From Saccharopolyspora sp. NFXS83 (lineage in GTDB: Bacteria; Actinomycetota; Actinomycetes; Mycobacteriales; Pseudonocardiaceae): a stretch of DNA of 64,000 bases. The notes below the pieces were generated by a model that worked only from the letters and a program-made list of their open reading frames with translations, did no database searches and was not told where the DNA came from. This document shows, piece by piece, positions 25,529-33,419 of this stretch (position 1 is the first letter of the stretch; each line of letters opens with the position of its first letter). The stretch lies in assembly GCF_026241095.1 (NCBI RefSeq), contig NZ_JAPFGB010000007.1:62001-126000 (forward strand), read 5' to 3'. Position numbers and translations under genes: made by a program.

Positions 25529-26713
25529 ATGGACCACACCGCCGACGAGGGGCTCGCCTCGGTGCTGATCGACGACGCCGCCCGCTCGGAGTTCCGGGGA
25601 CGGCTGCGCGAGTGGCTGCCGGAGCACCTGCCCCGCACCCCGGAACCGGACGGCGTCGAGGACCGGTTCTGGTGGCGCCACGCCTGGCACCGGACGCTGC
25701 ACCGCGGTGGCTGGATCGGCGTCGACCTGCCCGCCGAGCTCGGCGGGCACGGGCTCGACGTGCTGCACCGGGCCATCGTGATCGACGAGCTCACCGCCGC
25801 CGATGCCCCGCCGATCGCGAACTGGGTCGGGGTCGAGCTCGTGGCGCCCACCCTGGTGGCCTGCGGCAGCGCGGACCAGCGCGCCGAGCACGTGCCGGCG
25901 ATCCTGGACGGCAGATCCGTGTGGTGCCAGGCCTTCTCCGAACCGGAGGCCGGTTCGGACCTGGCCGCGGTGACCACCCGGGCCACCCCGGACGGCGACG
26001 GTTTCGTGCTGCGCGGGCGCAAGCGCTGGAGCAGCTGGTCGCGGTTCGCCGACCAGGTCCTGGTGCTGGCCCGCACCGGGAGCGCGGAGGCTCGGCACAA
26101 GGCCCTCTCGTGCTTCGTCGTGCCGCTCTCGCACCCCGGGGTGAGCGTGCTGCCCGTCCCGATGCTCTACGGCGACGCCGAGGAATCCGACATCGTGTTC
26201 GACGACGTCCGCGTCGGGGCGGACGCCCTGGTCGGGCAGCTCGACCGCGGCTGGTCCGTGCTGATGACGAGCCTGTCCCTGGCGCGCGGGCTCTCCACCC
26301 TCACGCGGGTCGGCGCGCTGCGCCGAGCGCTGGCCCGCCTGATCTCCGAACGCATCGAGGCCTGCGGGTCAGCCGCGGACCTGCCGCCGACCGAGGTGAT
26401 CGCATTGACCGACTTCCACGCCAGGGCGGAGGCGCTGCGCGGCCTCGCCTACCGGAAGGTGGCCGACCTGGCGGCCGACGGGGTGCCGGGCCCGGTCGCG
26501 TCGACCGAGAAGCTGCTCTGGGGCGAGCTGTCCCGGCAGGTCGCCGATCACGCGGTGCTGCTGGGCGGGCTCGACGCGCTGGTCCCCTCCGGCGGGATGG
26601 CCACCGGGTGGCTGATGGAGCTCTACCGGGGGATCGGCAACGCCATCGAGGGCGGCACCAGCGAGATCCAGCGCACCACGATCGCCCGCCACGTCCTGGG
26701 ACTGCCCGCATGA
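25529..26713 (+). CDS. Acyl-CoA dehydrogenase 1
   Basis: 394 residues, complete FAD-dependent acyl-CoA dehydrogenase: N-terminal helices to about 120, WCQAFSEPEAGSDLAAVTTRA (FAD-binding beta domain), C-terminal helices with RGIGNAIEGGTSEIQRTTIAR where the Glu before GGTSEIQR is the likely base. Such enzymes oxidise or, run backwards, reduce CoA-bound alicyclic acids. It lies 11 bases after the hydratase gene, and its stop overlaps the next start (ATGA). Confidence 0.87.
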   Translation: MDHTADEGLASVLIDDAARSEFRGRLREWLPEHLPRTPEPDGVEDRFWWRHAWHRTLHRGGWIGVDLPAELGGHGLDVLHRAIVIDELTAADAPPIANWVGVELVAPTLVACGSADQRAEHVPAILDGRSVWCQAFSEPEAGSDLAAVTTRATPDGDGFVLRGRKRWSSWSRFADQVLVLARTGSAEARHKALSCFVVPLSHPGVSVLPVPMLYGDAEESDIVFDDVRVGADALVGQLDRGWSVLMTSLSLARGLSTLTRVGALRRALARLISERIEACGSAADLPPTEVIALTDFHARAEALRGLAYRKVADLAADGVPGPVASTEKLLWGELSRQVADHAVLLGGLDALVPSGGMATGWLMELYRGIGNAIEGGTSEIQRTTIARHVLGLPA

Positions 26714-27561
26714 GCCCGGAACGCGCCGCAGAACCGTCCCCTGTGGACGGTGATGCGCTCGCCGAACTCGCGCTCGGCTGCCTCTCCGCGGAGCGCGACG
26801 GGACGGCGGAGTGGCCGGCCGGTGCGGCCGTCGCGGAGTGGATCCGGGCGCAGCTGGCCCCGGACTCCCTCCCGGGCACCGTCGCCACCGGGACCGGCGG
26901 GCGGTTCGACGTCGTCGCGGTCTCGCCGCCGGACGTGCTGCTCGAGCGCCGGGAACCCGGCGCGGGGTGGGTACTGCGCCCGATCGGGTCCGCCGAGGGC
27001 ACCGAGCTCACCGACCCCTCGGTCCGCCGGTGGAGGGGCGCGGTGGAACCGGACTCCCCGGCCGAACCCGCCCGTCTGCCCGAGGACGCGGCCGAGCGGC
27101 TCGCGGTCGTCGACGACATCGCCGTGGCCGCCGCCCTCGTGGGGGTCGCGGACCGCTCGCTCGGCCTCGCCGTCGCCCACGCCCGGGAGCGCACCCAGTT
27201 CGGGCGCCCGATCGCGTCCTTCCAGTCGGTCGCCCACCGACTGGCCGACATGTACTGCGCCGTCGAGCTGGCCCGCTCCGGAGTGCTGCTCGCGGCGGCC
27301 ACCGGCACCGCGACCGACGCCCGGCTGTCGCGCAGGCTCGCGGTCACGACAGCACCCGACGTCGTGATCTCCGCCGTGCACCTGCACGGCGCGATCGGTC
27401 TGACCGGCGAGGTCGCGGTGCACACCGCTTTGCGCCGGGCGCTCGTGCTGCGCGCACTGCCCCCGCACCCGGACCACGTCCTCGATGCGCTGTGCGGCGA
27501 CCTGCAGGACCTCGCCGAGCGCGCCCGGCGGACGACCTCGATCCCAGGAGACCAGCCATGA
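26710..27561 (+). CDS. Acyl-CoA dehydrogenase 2, short form
   Basis: 283 residues, ATGA-coupled to the first dehydrogenase. Only the C-terminal helical domain is well formed: VGVADRSLGLAVAHARERTQF and GRPIASFQSVAHRLADMYCAVE, then HLHGAIGLTGEVAVHTALRRA. The N-terminal half is shortened and variable. The usual catalytic Glu region is replaced. Short, degenerate partners of this sort often form heteromers with a full-length enzyme (known for steroid-degradation FadE pairs), so this may pair with the product of 25529-26713 (inference). Confidence 0.75.
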   Translation: MSPERAAEPSPVDGDALAELALGCLSAERDGTAEWPAGAAVAEWIRAQLAPDSLPGTVATGTGGRFDVVAVSPPDVLLERREPGAGWVLRPIGSAEGTELTDPSVRRWRGAVEPDSPAEPARLPEDAAERLAVVDDIAVAAALVGVADRSLGLAVAHARERTQFGRPIASFQSVAHRLADMYCAVELARSGVLLAAATGTATDARLSRRLAVTTAPDVVISAVHLHGAIGLTGEVAVHTALRRALVLRALPPHPDHVLDALCGDLQDLAERARRTTSIPGDQP

Positions 27562-27683
27562 TCGTCGAGCTCGAGGACCACCGGCCTGCCCTCCCCGGTC
27601 CGGACGCGGTGCCCGGCACCCGCGTGCGCCGGCAGGACCTGGCCCGCACGACGTCGAACTACCCGAGGACGGTGGCGCGATGA
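27558..27683 (+). CDS. 41-residue peptide gene coupled on both sides
   Basis: Begins with ATG overlapping the stop of the upstream dehydrogenase (ATGA) and ends with a TGA overlapping the ATG of the reductoisomerase gene (ATGA). Third codon positions are almost all G or C, as in its coding neighbours. Sequence begins MIVELEDHRPALPGPDA and ends TTSNYPRTVAR; charged, no Cys, no membrane part. No family recognised. It may be a small subunit, a precursor peptide, or only a coupling reading that passes ribosomes to the next gene. Confidence 0.5.
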   Translation: MIVELEDHRPALPGPDAVPGTRVRRQDLARTTSNYPRTVAR

Positions 27684-28693
27684 CCCGGCCGACGAACGAC
27701 GCGACCGTGCACTACGCGGACGAGGGGCGGGTCCCCCTGCTGCCCGACCGCCGCGTCGCGGTGCTGGGCTACGGCTCGCAGGGCCGCGCGCACGCGCACA
27801 ACCTCCGCGACTCCGGGATCGCGGTGCGGGTCGGGCTCCGGCCGGACTCGGCCCGAGCGGCCACCGCCCGCGACGAGGGCTTCACCGTGACCGACACCGG
27901 ATCGGCGGCCGGGTGGGCCGATGTGATCGTCATGCTGGTCCCGGACACCCTCGCGCCCGCGGTGTTCGCCGAGTCGGTGGAGCCGAACCTGGCACCCGGC
28001 GACGCGCTCGTCTTCGCCCACGGGTTCGCCGTGCACCACGGCCTGATCACCGCACCGGACGAGGTCGACGTGGTCATGGTGGCCCCGAAAGCACCCGGCC
28101 GGGACGTGCGGGCGAGCTTCGAGCGCGGCCGTGGCTGCCCGGCGCTGGTAGCCGTGGCGCAGGACGCCACCGGCACCGCGTCCTCGCTCGCCCTGGACTA
28201 CGCCGACGCGCTGGGGGCGACTCGGGCCGGGGCGTTGGAGACGACCTTCGCCGAGGAGACCGAGACCGATCTGTTCGGCGAGCAGGCCGTGCTGGTCGGC
28301 GGGGTCACGGAGCTGATCAGGACGGCCTTCGACGTGCTGGTCGACGCCGGATACCAGCCGGAGTCGGCGTACTTCGAATGCCTCCACGAGCTCAAGCTGA
28401 CCGTCGACCTGATCCAGCGGCACGGCCTGGCCGCCATGACCGACCACATCTCCGACACCGCCGAGTACGGCGGCTACAGCCGGGGTCCGCGCGTGATCGA
28501 CGCGCACGTCCGCGCATCGATGGAGGCCGTGCTCGACGACATCAGGTCCGGCGGGTTCGCCTCGGAGTGGGTGGCCGAGGACCGGGGCGGTCGCCCGCAC
28601 TTCCGGGCGGCGCGGGCCACCGCCAGAGCGCACGCGATCGAGGCGGTGGGGGCTCCGCTCCGCCGGATGACCGGCGGCCCGGCCACCTCCTGA
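27680..28693 (+). CDS. ilvC: Ketol-acid reductoisomerase (class I), cluster-associated copy
   Basis: 337 residues. NADPH site LGYGSQGRAHAHNLRDSG, APKAPG, then the knotted catalytic domain with TFAEETETDLFGEQAVLVGG (Asp and Glu metal ligands) and AYFECLHELKLTVDLI (further Glu ligands); all catalytic acids are present. The normal reaction is alkyl migration plus reduction of acetolactate. No acetolactate synthase lies nearby, and it sits inside an anthranilate operon, so it may act on a pathway intermediate instead of on valine precursors (inference). A dihydroxy-acid dehydratase gene lies at 37405. Confidence 0.88.
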   Translation: MTRPTNDATVHYADEGRVPLLPDRRVAVLGYGSQGRAHAHNLRDSGIAVRVGLRPDSARAATARDEGFTVTDTGSAAGWADVIVMLVPDTLAPAVFAESVEPNLAPGDALVFAHGFAVHHGLITAPDEVDVVMVAPKAPGRDVRASFERGRGCPALVAVAQDATGTASSLALDYADALGATRAGALETTFAEETETDLFGEQAVLVGGVTELIRTAFDVLVDAGYQPESAYFECLHELKLTVDLIQRHGLAAMTDHISDTAEYGGYSRGPRVIDAHVRASMEAVLDDIRSGGFASEWVAEDRGGRPHFRAARATARAHAIEAVGAPLRRMTGGPATS

Positions 28694-28741
28694 CGCGGCG
28701 CCCGACAACACGTTCCTCACCTTCTGATCTATGGAGTGGTT

Positions 28742-31012
28742 ATGCGGGTGGACTTCGCTTGGATTGCCCGGGCATTGGAGGAGGGCGCGGAGAGCGCTGC
28801 TCGGTACCGCACGGCGGGTGGTCTCGACGTCGAACGGCGCGCTCGCCCGCTGCCCGGGCCGAACGCCGCTTCGAGGTCCCTGAGCCGAGTCGCCGCCGCG
28901 CTCGATTCCGCGCCGGGGGCGCTGTTCCACGGGGCGGTGACCCAACCCGGGCGCTACTCGCCGTGGACCCGCGCCACGGAGCGGGTGGCGCTGGCCTTCG
29001 AGGCCCGAGGCCGCGCGTTCCGCGTGCTCGCCCTCGACCCTGGCGCGGGCCCGCTGCTGGAGCTGGCCAGCAGCGCGCTGGCCACCGACCCGCAGGTGCG
29101 CGGCCTCGCGGCGCTGCCCGACGGCTCGGGACTGCGCGGCGCCGTCGCCCCCATCGGCACCGGCTTCGCCGAGGAGGAGCGCACCCGGCAACCGTCGACG
29201 GTCGGCGTGCTGCGCACGCTCACCCGGGCCCTCGCCCATCCCGACGAGCCGGTGCTGGGCTGGTATGGGGCCTTCGGCTACGACCTGATGCTCGGGTTCG
29301 ACCCCATCACACGGCGGCACCGCCGACCAGCGGGCTACCGGGACCTCGTCGCGTTCCTGCCCGCCTCGGTGATCGTGGCCGATCCCGAGCGCGAGCTGGC
29401 GGTCGAGGTCGACTACACCTTCTCGGGTCCGACCGGCACCTCCGGGCCGGTCGCGACCGTTGACCTCGCCGGTGCTCGCCGGGCCCCCGATCCGCCCGCG
29501 CGGACCGATCCAGGGCACTACCGGGCAGGTGTGCGCGCGGCGCTGTCGAAGTTCCACGCGGGCGATGCCTTCGAGACCGTGCTGAGCCAGACCCTGACCG
29601 TCGACCGCGACGGCGAGTCGGCGAGCGTGGTCTTCGAGCGGCTCACCGCCGCGAATCCCAGCCCGTACGGGTTCCTCATCAACCTGGGGCGCGGTGAGTC
29701 GCTCGTCGGCGCCTCACCGGAGATGTACGTGCGGGTCGCGGACGGCGTCGTGGAGACCTGCCCCATCTCCGGCACCATCGCGCGGGGCGCGTCCGCGATC
29801 GAGGAGTCCCGGAACGTGGCCGCGCTGCTGGCCTCCGAGAAGGAGGCCGCCGAGCTGACGATGTGCACCGATGTCGACCGCAATGACAAGAGCCGCGTCG
29901 CGGTCCCGGGCTCGGTGCGGATCGTCGGCCGACGCCAGATCGAGCTCTACTCCCGCCTGATCCACACCGTGGACCACGTCAAGGGCGAGCTCGAACGCGG
30001 TTACGACGCCTGGGACGCCTTCCTCAGCCACATGTGGGCCGCCACGGTGAGCGGCGCGCCGAAGCGCGCCGCCGCCGAGTTCATCGAGCACTGGGAGACC
30101 TCGGCTCGACGCTGGTACGGCGGTGCGGTCGGCTACGCCACAGTGGACGGAGCGATGGACACGGCGCTGACCCTCCGGACGGCGCGCTTGACGGACACGA
30201 CCACCGAGGTCCGCGCGGGAGCGACCCTGCTCATCGGCAGCGACCCGGACGCCGAGGAGGCCGAGACACGGCTCAAGGCCTCCGCCGTGCTGGACGCGCT
30301 GCGCGGCCGGGCGGCTGCACCCCCGCGCACCGAGCGACCGGTCGGCTCGCGCGGCGGAGCCAGGACCAGCGCGCGAGGGCCGCGCGTCACGCTCGTGGAC
30401 CACGAGGACTCCTTCGTCCACACGCTCGCGGGCTACCTCCGGCAGAACGACTGCGAGGTCGTCACGCGGAGGTGGTCCTCGCTGACCGGGTTCGACGAGG
30501 GCACCGATCTGGTGGTGCTCTCCCCCGGGCCGGACCGACCGGCGGCCTTCCGCATGAGCGACACGGTCGACGCCGCACTCGCGGCGGGCGCCGGTGTGTT
30601 CGGCGTCTGCCTGGGGATGCAGGGGATCGTCGAGCACTTCGGCGGGCACCTGCGCGTGCTCCCCGATCCGATCCACGGCCGCGCGTCGCAGATCCGCGCG
30701 GTCGACGGCGGCGGCGCGCTGCTGCGCGGACTGCCCGCGCGGTTCACCGCCGGGCGCTACCACTCGCTCTACGTCACCTCCCACGAGGTACCGCCGCCGC
30801 TGCGCGTCACCGCCGTCACCGACGACGGCGTCGTCATGGCCGTCGAGCACCCCGCGCTCCCCATCGCCGGGGTGCAGTTCCACCCCGAGTCCCTGCTGTC
30901 GCTCGACGGCGAGGTGGGGCATCGCGTCATCGCGAACCTCATCGACAGCTGCCGGACCGGTTCGGCTTCTGGTGGGCGGCGCGCCGCCACGGCCCAGGTC
31001 AGGCCGGCATGA
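28742..31012 (+). CDS. trpEG: Fused anthranilate synthase (TrpEG type)
   Basis: 756 residues. Residues 1-525 are the chorismate-using component: ASPEMYVRVADG, VETCPISGTIARG, AELTMCTDVDRNDKSRV, YSRLIHTVDHVKG, RWYGGAVGY and AGATLLIGSDPDAEE. Residues 545-740 are a class I glutamine amidotransferase with GVCLGMQG (nucleophile Cys) and VQFHPES (His/Glu). This matches the fused TrpEG of rhizobia, not PhzE. Product: anthranilate. Start ATG 28742 follows GGAG. It is ATGA-coupled to the DAHP synthase gene, a sign of a dedicated anthranilate supply. Confidence 0.92.
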   Translation: MRVDFAWIARALEEGAESAARYRTAGGLDVERRARPLPGPNAASRSLSRVAAALDSAPGALFHGAVTQPGRYSPWTRATERVALAFEARGRAFRVLALDPGAGPLLELASSALATDPQVRGLAALPDGSGLRGAVAPIGTGFAEEERTRQPSTVGVLRTLTRALAHPDEPVLGWYGAFGYDLMLGFDPITRRHRRPAGYRDLVAFLPASVIVADPERELAVEVDYTFSGPTGTSGPVATVDLAGARRAPDPPARTDPGHYRAGVRAALSKFHAGDAFETVLSQTLTVDRDGESASVVFERLTAANPSPYGFLINLGRGESLVGASPEMYVRVADGVVETCPISGTIARGASAIEESRNVAALLASEKEAAELTMCTDVDRNDKSRVAVPGSVRIVGRRQIELYSRLIHTVDHVKGELERGYDAWDAFLSHMWAATVSGAPKRAAAEFIEHWETSARRWYGGAVGYATVDGAMDTALTLRTARLTDTTTEVRAGATLLIGSDPDAEEAETRLKASAVLDALRGRAAAPPRTERPVGSRGGARTSARGPRVTLVDHEDSFVHTLAGYLRQNDCEVVTRRWSSLTGFDEGTDLVVLSPGPDRPAAFRMSDTVDAALAAGAGVFGVCLGMQGIVEHFGGHLRVLPDPIHGRASQIRAVDGGGALLRGLPARFTAGRYHSLYVTSHEVPPPLRVTAVTDDGVVMAVEHPALPIAGVQFHPESLLSLDGEVGHRVIANLIDSCRTGSASGGRRAATAQVRPA

Positions 31013-32223
31013 TCCACAGTCGCACTGCCGAGGCCCGGCGCACCCCGTGGACACCTGATTCCTGGCGTTCACTCGTCGCGCACCAGCAGCCCGCGTGGGA
31101 TCCCGCCGAGCTGGAGCGGGCCGTGGCGGAGCTGCGGAGCCTGCCCGCCCTGGTGCAACCCGGCGAGATCTCGAACCTGCGCCGAGCGCTCGCCGACGCG
31201 GCGCACGGCAGGGCGTTCGTCGTCCAGGCGGGCGACTGCGCCGAGTCCTTCGAGGACGCCACCACCGAGCACATCACGAGCCGGGGTCGGCTCATCGCCC
31301 GGCTCGCGCGCGGCTTCGAGGAGATCTCCGGTCGGCCCGCCGTCGCGATCGGCCGCATCGCCGGGCAGTACGCGAAGCCGCGCAGCGCGCCGACCGAACT
31401 CGTGGACGGACGGGCCCTCCCGGTGTTCCGCGGACACATGGTCAACGGTGCCGCACCCACGGCCTCGGCGCGGCGCGCCGACGCTTCCCGGCTCCTGCAG
31501 GGCTACTACCGATCGGCCACCACGCTCAACCTGCTCCGCACCCTGCACGCGCACCCGGCCGGGCAGCTGTGGGTCAGCCGCGAGTGCCTGCTGCTCCCCT
31601 ACGACCGGTCGACCCTGCGCAACGACCCCGCCAGCGAGCAGTGGTTCCTGTCCAGCACCCACTTCCCGTGGATCGGCGAGCGGACCCGTGACATCGGAGG
31701 AGCCCACGTCGAGCTGCTGAGCGGCGTGGTGAACCCGTTGGGGGTCAAGGTGGGGCCGGCGGTCACACCGGAGGAGATCGTGGCGCTCTGCGCCCGGCTC
31801 GATCCGGAGCGCGCACCGGGCCGACTGACCTTGATCACCCGGTTCGGCGCGAACGCCGTCCGCCGCGTCCTGCCCGGGCTCGTCGCGGCCGTGTCCGCCG
31901 CCGGGCACCCGGTGGTCTGGATGTGCGATCCGATGCACGGCAACACGATCCGGCTCCCCTCGGGGATCAAGACCCGCCGGGTCACCGATCTGTTGGCCGA
32001 GCTCGACGGCTGGTTCGACGTGCTCGCCGGAGCCGGGGTGTACCCCGGTGGGCTGCACCTGGAGTGCACGCCCGACGACGTCCGGGAGTGCGTGGACGAG
32101 GACACGTCCGAGGTCGGCGAGGAACAGCCCCTGTGCGATCCCCGCCTCGACGCCGACCAGGCCTCAACCCTGGTGCGCGGCGCGGCTCAGGGCCTTCGGC
32201 GCGGTGCCCGGCCGGTGCCCTGA
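31009..32223 (+). CDS. Class II DAHP synthase, short form
   Basis: 404 residues. Class II marks: QAGDCAESFED, GRIAGQYAKPRS, FRGHMVNG, SRECLLLPYD, HFPWIGERTRD, DPMHGNT and the final LHLECTPDDV. It condenses PEP and erythrose 4-phosphate, the first shikimate step. The length equals the short type (such as PhzC of Pseudomonas, about 405 residues), which lacks extra helices needed for aromatic amino acid feedback; the primary-metabolism form is about 460. So it likely supplies unregulated flux for a secondary product. Starts ATGA-coupled to trpEG. Confidence 0.9.
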   Translation: MIHSRTAEARRTPWTPDSWRSLVAHQQPAWDPAELERAVAELRSLPALVQPGEISNLRRALADAAHGRAFVVQAGDCAESFEDATTEHITSRGRLIARLARGFEEISGRPAVAIGRIAGQYAKPRSAPTELVDGRALPVFRGHMVNGAAPTASARRADASRLLQGYYRSATTLNLLRTLHAHPAGQLWVSRECLLLPYDRSTLRNDPASEQWFLSSTHFPWIGERTRDIGGAHVELLSGVVNPLGVKVGPAVTPEEIVALCARLDPERAPGRLTLITRFGANAVRRVLPGLVAAVSAAGHPVVWMCDPMHGNTIRLPSGIKTRRVTDLLAELDGWFDVLAGAGVYPGGLHLECTPDDVRECVDEDTSEVGEEQPLCDPRLDADQASTLVRGAAQGLRRGARPVP

Positions 32224-32233
32224 GCCGACGACG

Positions 32234-33208
32234 TCACGCCTCGTCGCTCGCCGTCTGGCTCTGCTGGTTCCCGGCGACCGCGACGGGCCGCCGGGCCCAG
32301 TAGGTGGCGACCAGCGAACCGGAGATGTTGTGCCACACCGAGAAGATCGCCCCGGGCAGCGCCGCGACCGGGGAGAAGTAGGTCGACGCCAGGCTGGCCG
32401 CGAGGCCGGAGTTCTGCATGCCGACCTCCAGCGCGATCGCGCGCCGGGCCGCCTCGTCGATCCCGACCACCTTGGCGGCCACGTAGCCCAGGGCGACGCC
32501 GAGCAGGTTGTGCAGCACGACCGCGAGCACCACGATCGGTCCCACGCTGAGCAGCTTGTCCGCGCTGCCCGACACCACGGCGACCACCACGCCGGTGATC
32601 CCGATGACCGAGATCAACGGCAGCACCGGCAGCGCCTTCGCCACAACGGATCCGGCGACCCGCCGCAAGGTGAAGCCGAGGATCACCGGGATCAGCACGA
32701 TCTGCAGGATCTCGACGATCAGCGCGGCCGGATCCACCGGCAGGTAGCTGCCAGCCAGCCAGAGCACCAGGAACGGCGTCACGAGCGGGGCGACCAGGGT
32801 GGACACGCTGCTCATCGCCACCGACAGCGCGGTGTCCCCCTTGGCCAGGAAGACCATCACGTTCGACGAAGTGCCGCTGGGAGCGCAGCCGACCAGGATC
32901 ACCCCGACTGCCAGCTCGGGGCTCAGCGGGAGGACCAGGGTCAGCAGCCAGGCGAGCAGCGGCATGATCACGAAGTGCGCGACGACCCCGATCGCGAACG
33001 CCACCGGACGGCGTGCCACGTAAGCGAAATCCCGCGGTTCGAGGGTCATGCCCATCCCGAGCATGATCACCGCGAGGAGCCAGGGAACCACCGAGGTCAA
33101 CCCCGCGAAGAAGCTGGGGAAGGACAGTGCGATCGCCCCGGCGATCAACACGATCAGCGGGAACCAGCGGCCGACCAGCTGGCTGAATGCGCCTATGCGC
33201 GAGGTCAT
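32234..33208 (-). CDS. BASS-family (bile acid:sodium symporter-like) transporter
   Basis: 324 residues with about ten hydrophobic helices. Family marks: VPWLLAVIMLGMGMTLEPRDF, LVGCAPSGTSSNVMVFLAKGD (conserved crossover region) and EVGMQNSGLAASLAS. Members import or export organic acids with sodium; bacterial relatives move pantothenate, keto acids and similar small acids. The stop is 10 bases from that of the convergent DAHP synthase gene. A GGAGGA site precedes ATG 33208. It could move an acid intermediate or product of the cluster. Confidence 0.85.
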   Translation of the reverse strand: MTSRIGAFSQLVGRWFPLIVLIAGAIALSFPSFFAGLTSVVPWLLAVIMLGMGMTLEPRDFAYVARRPVAFAIGVVAHFVIMPLLAWLLTLVLPLSPELAVGVILVGCAPSGTSSNVMVFLAKGDTALSVAMSSVSTLVAPLVTPFLVLWLAGSYLPVDPAALIVEILQIVLIPVILGFTLRRVAGSVVAKALPVLPLISVIGITGVVVAVVSGSADKLLSVGPIVVLAVVLHNLLGVALGYVAAKVVGIDEAARRAIALEVGMQNSGLAASLASTYFSPVAALPGAIFSVWHNISGSLVATYWARRPVAVAGNQQSQTASDEA

Positions 33209-33419
33209 CGTTCCTCCACACCGGGCGGTCCCGGCTACGCTGCCGATGCCACGGTCGATGGCACGTGGCGAAGCGAAGCTACCGCATGCGGGCCGACGAC
33301 TTCTAGATCGCGAGGCACGATCGCGGAACATCTCGCATTTCCCCTTGGGCCGGAACGGTTTCGCCCACGAGCGGGCCGGTTCTCCGCGCCACTGCTCGGA
33401 TTTCGGATCGACGAAGGTG

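Noticed and set aside
28742-31012. PhzE (ADIC synthase) of a phenazine pathway
   Set aside because: Domain motifs match rhizobial-type fused TrpEG; no phzD, phzF, phzA/B or phzG are near.
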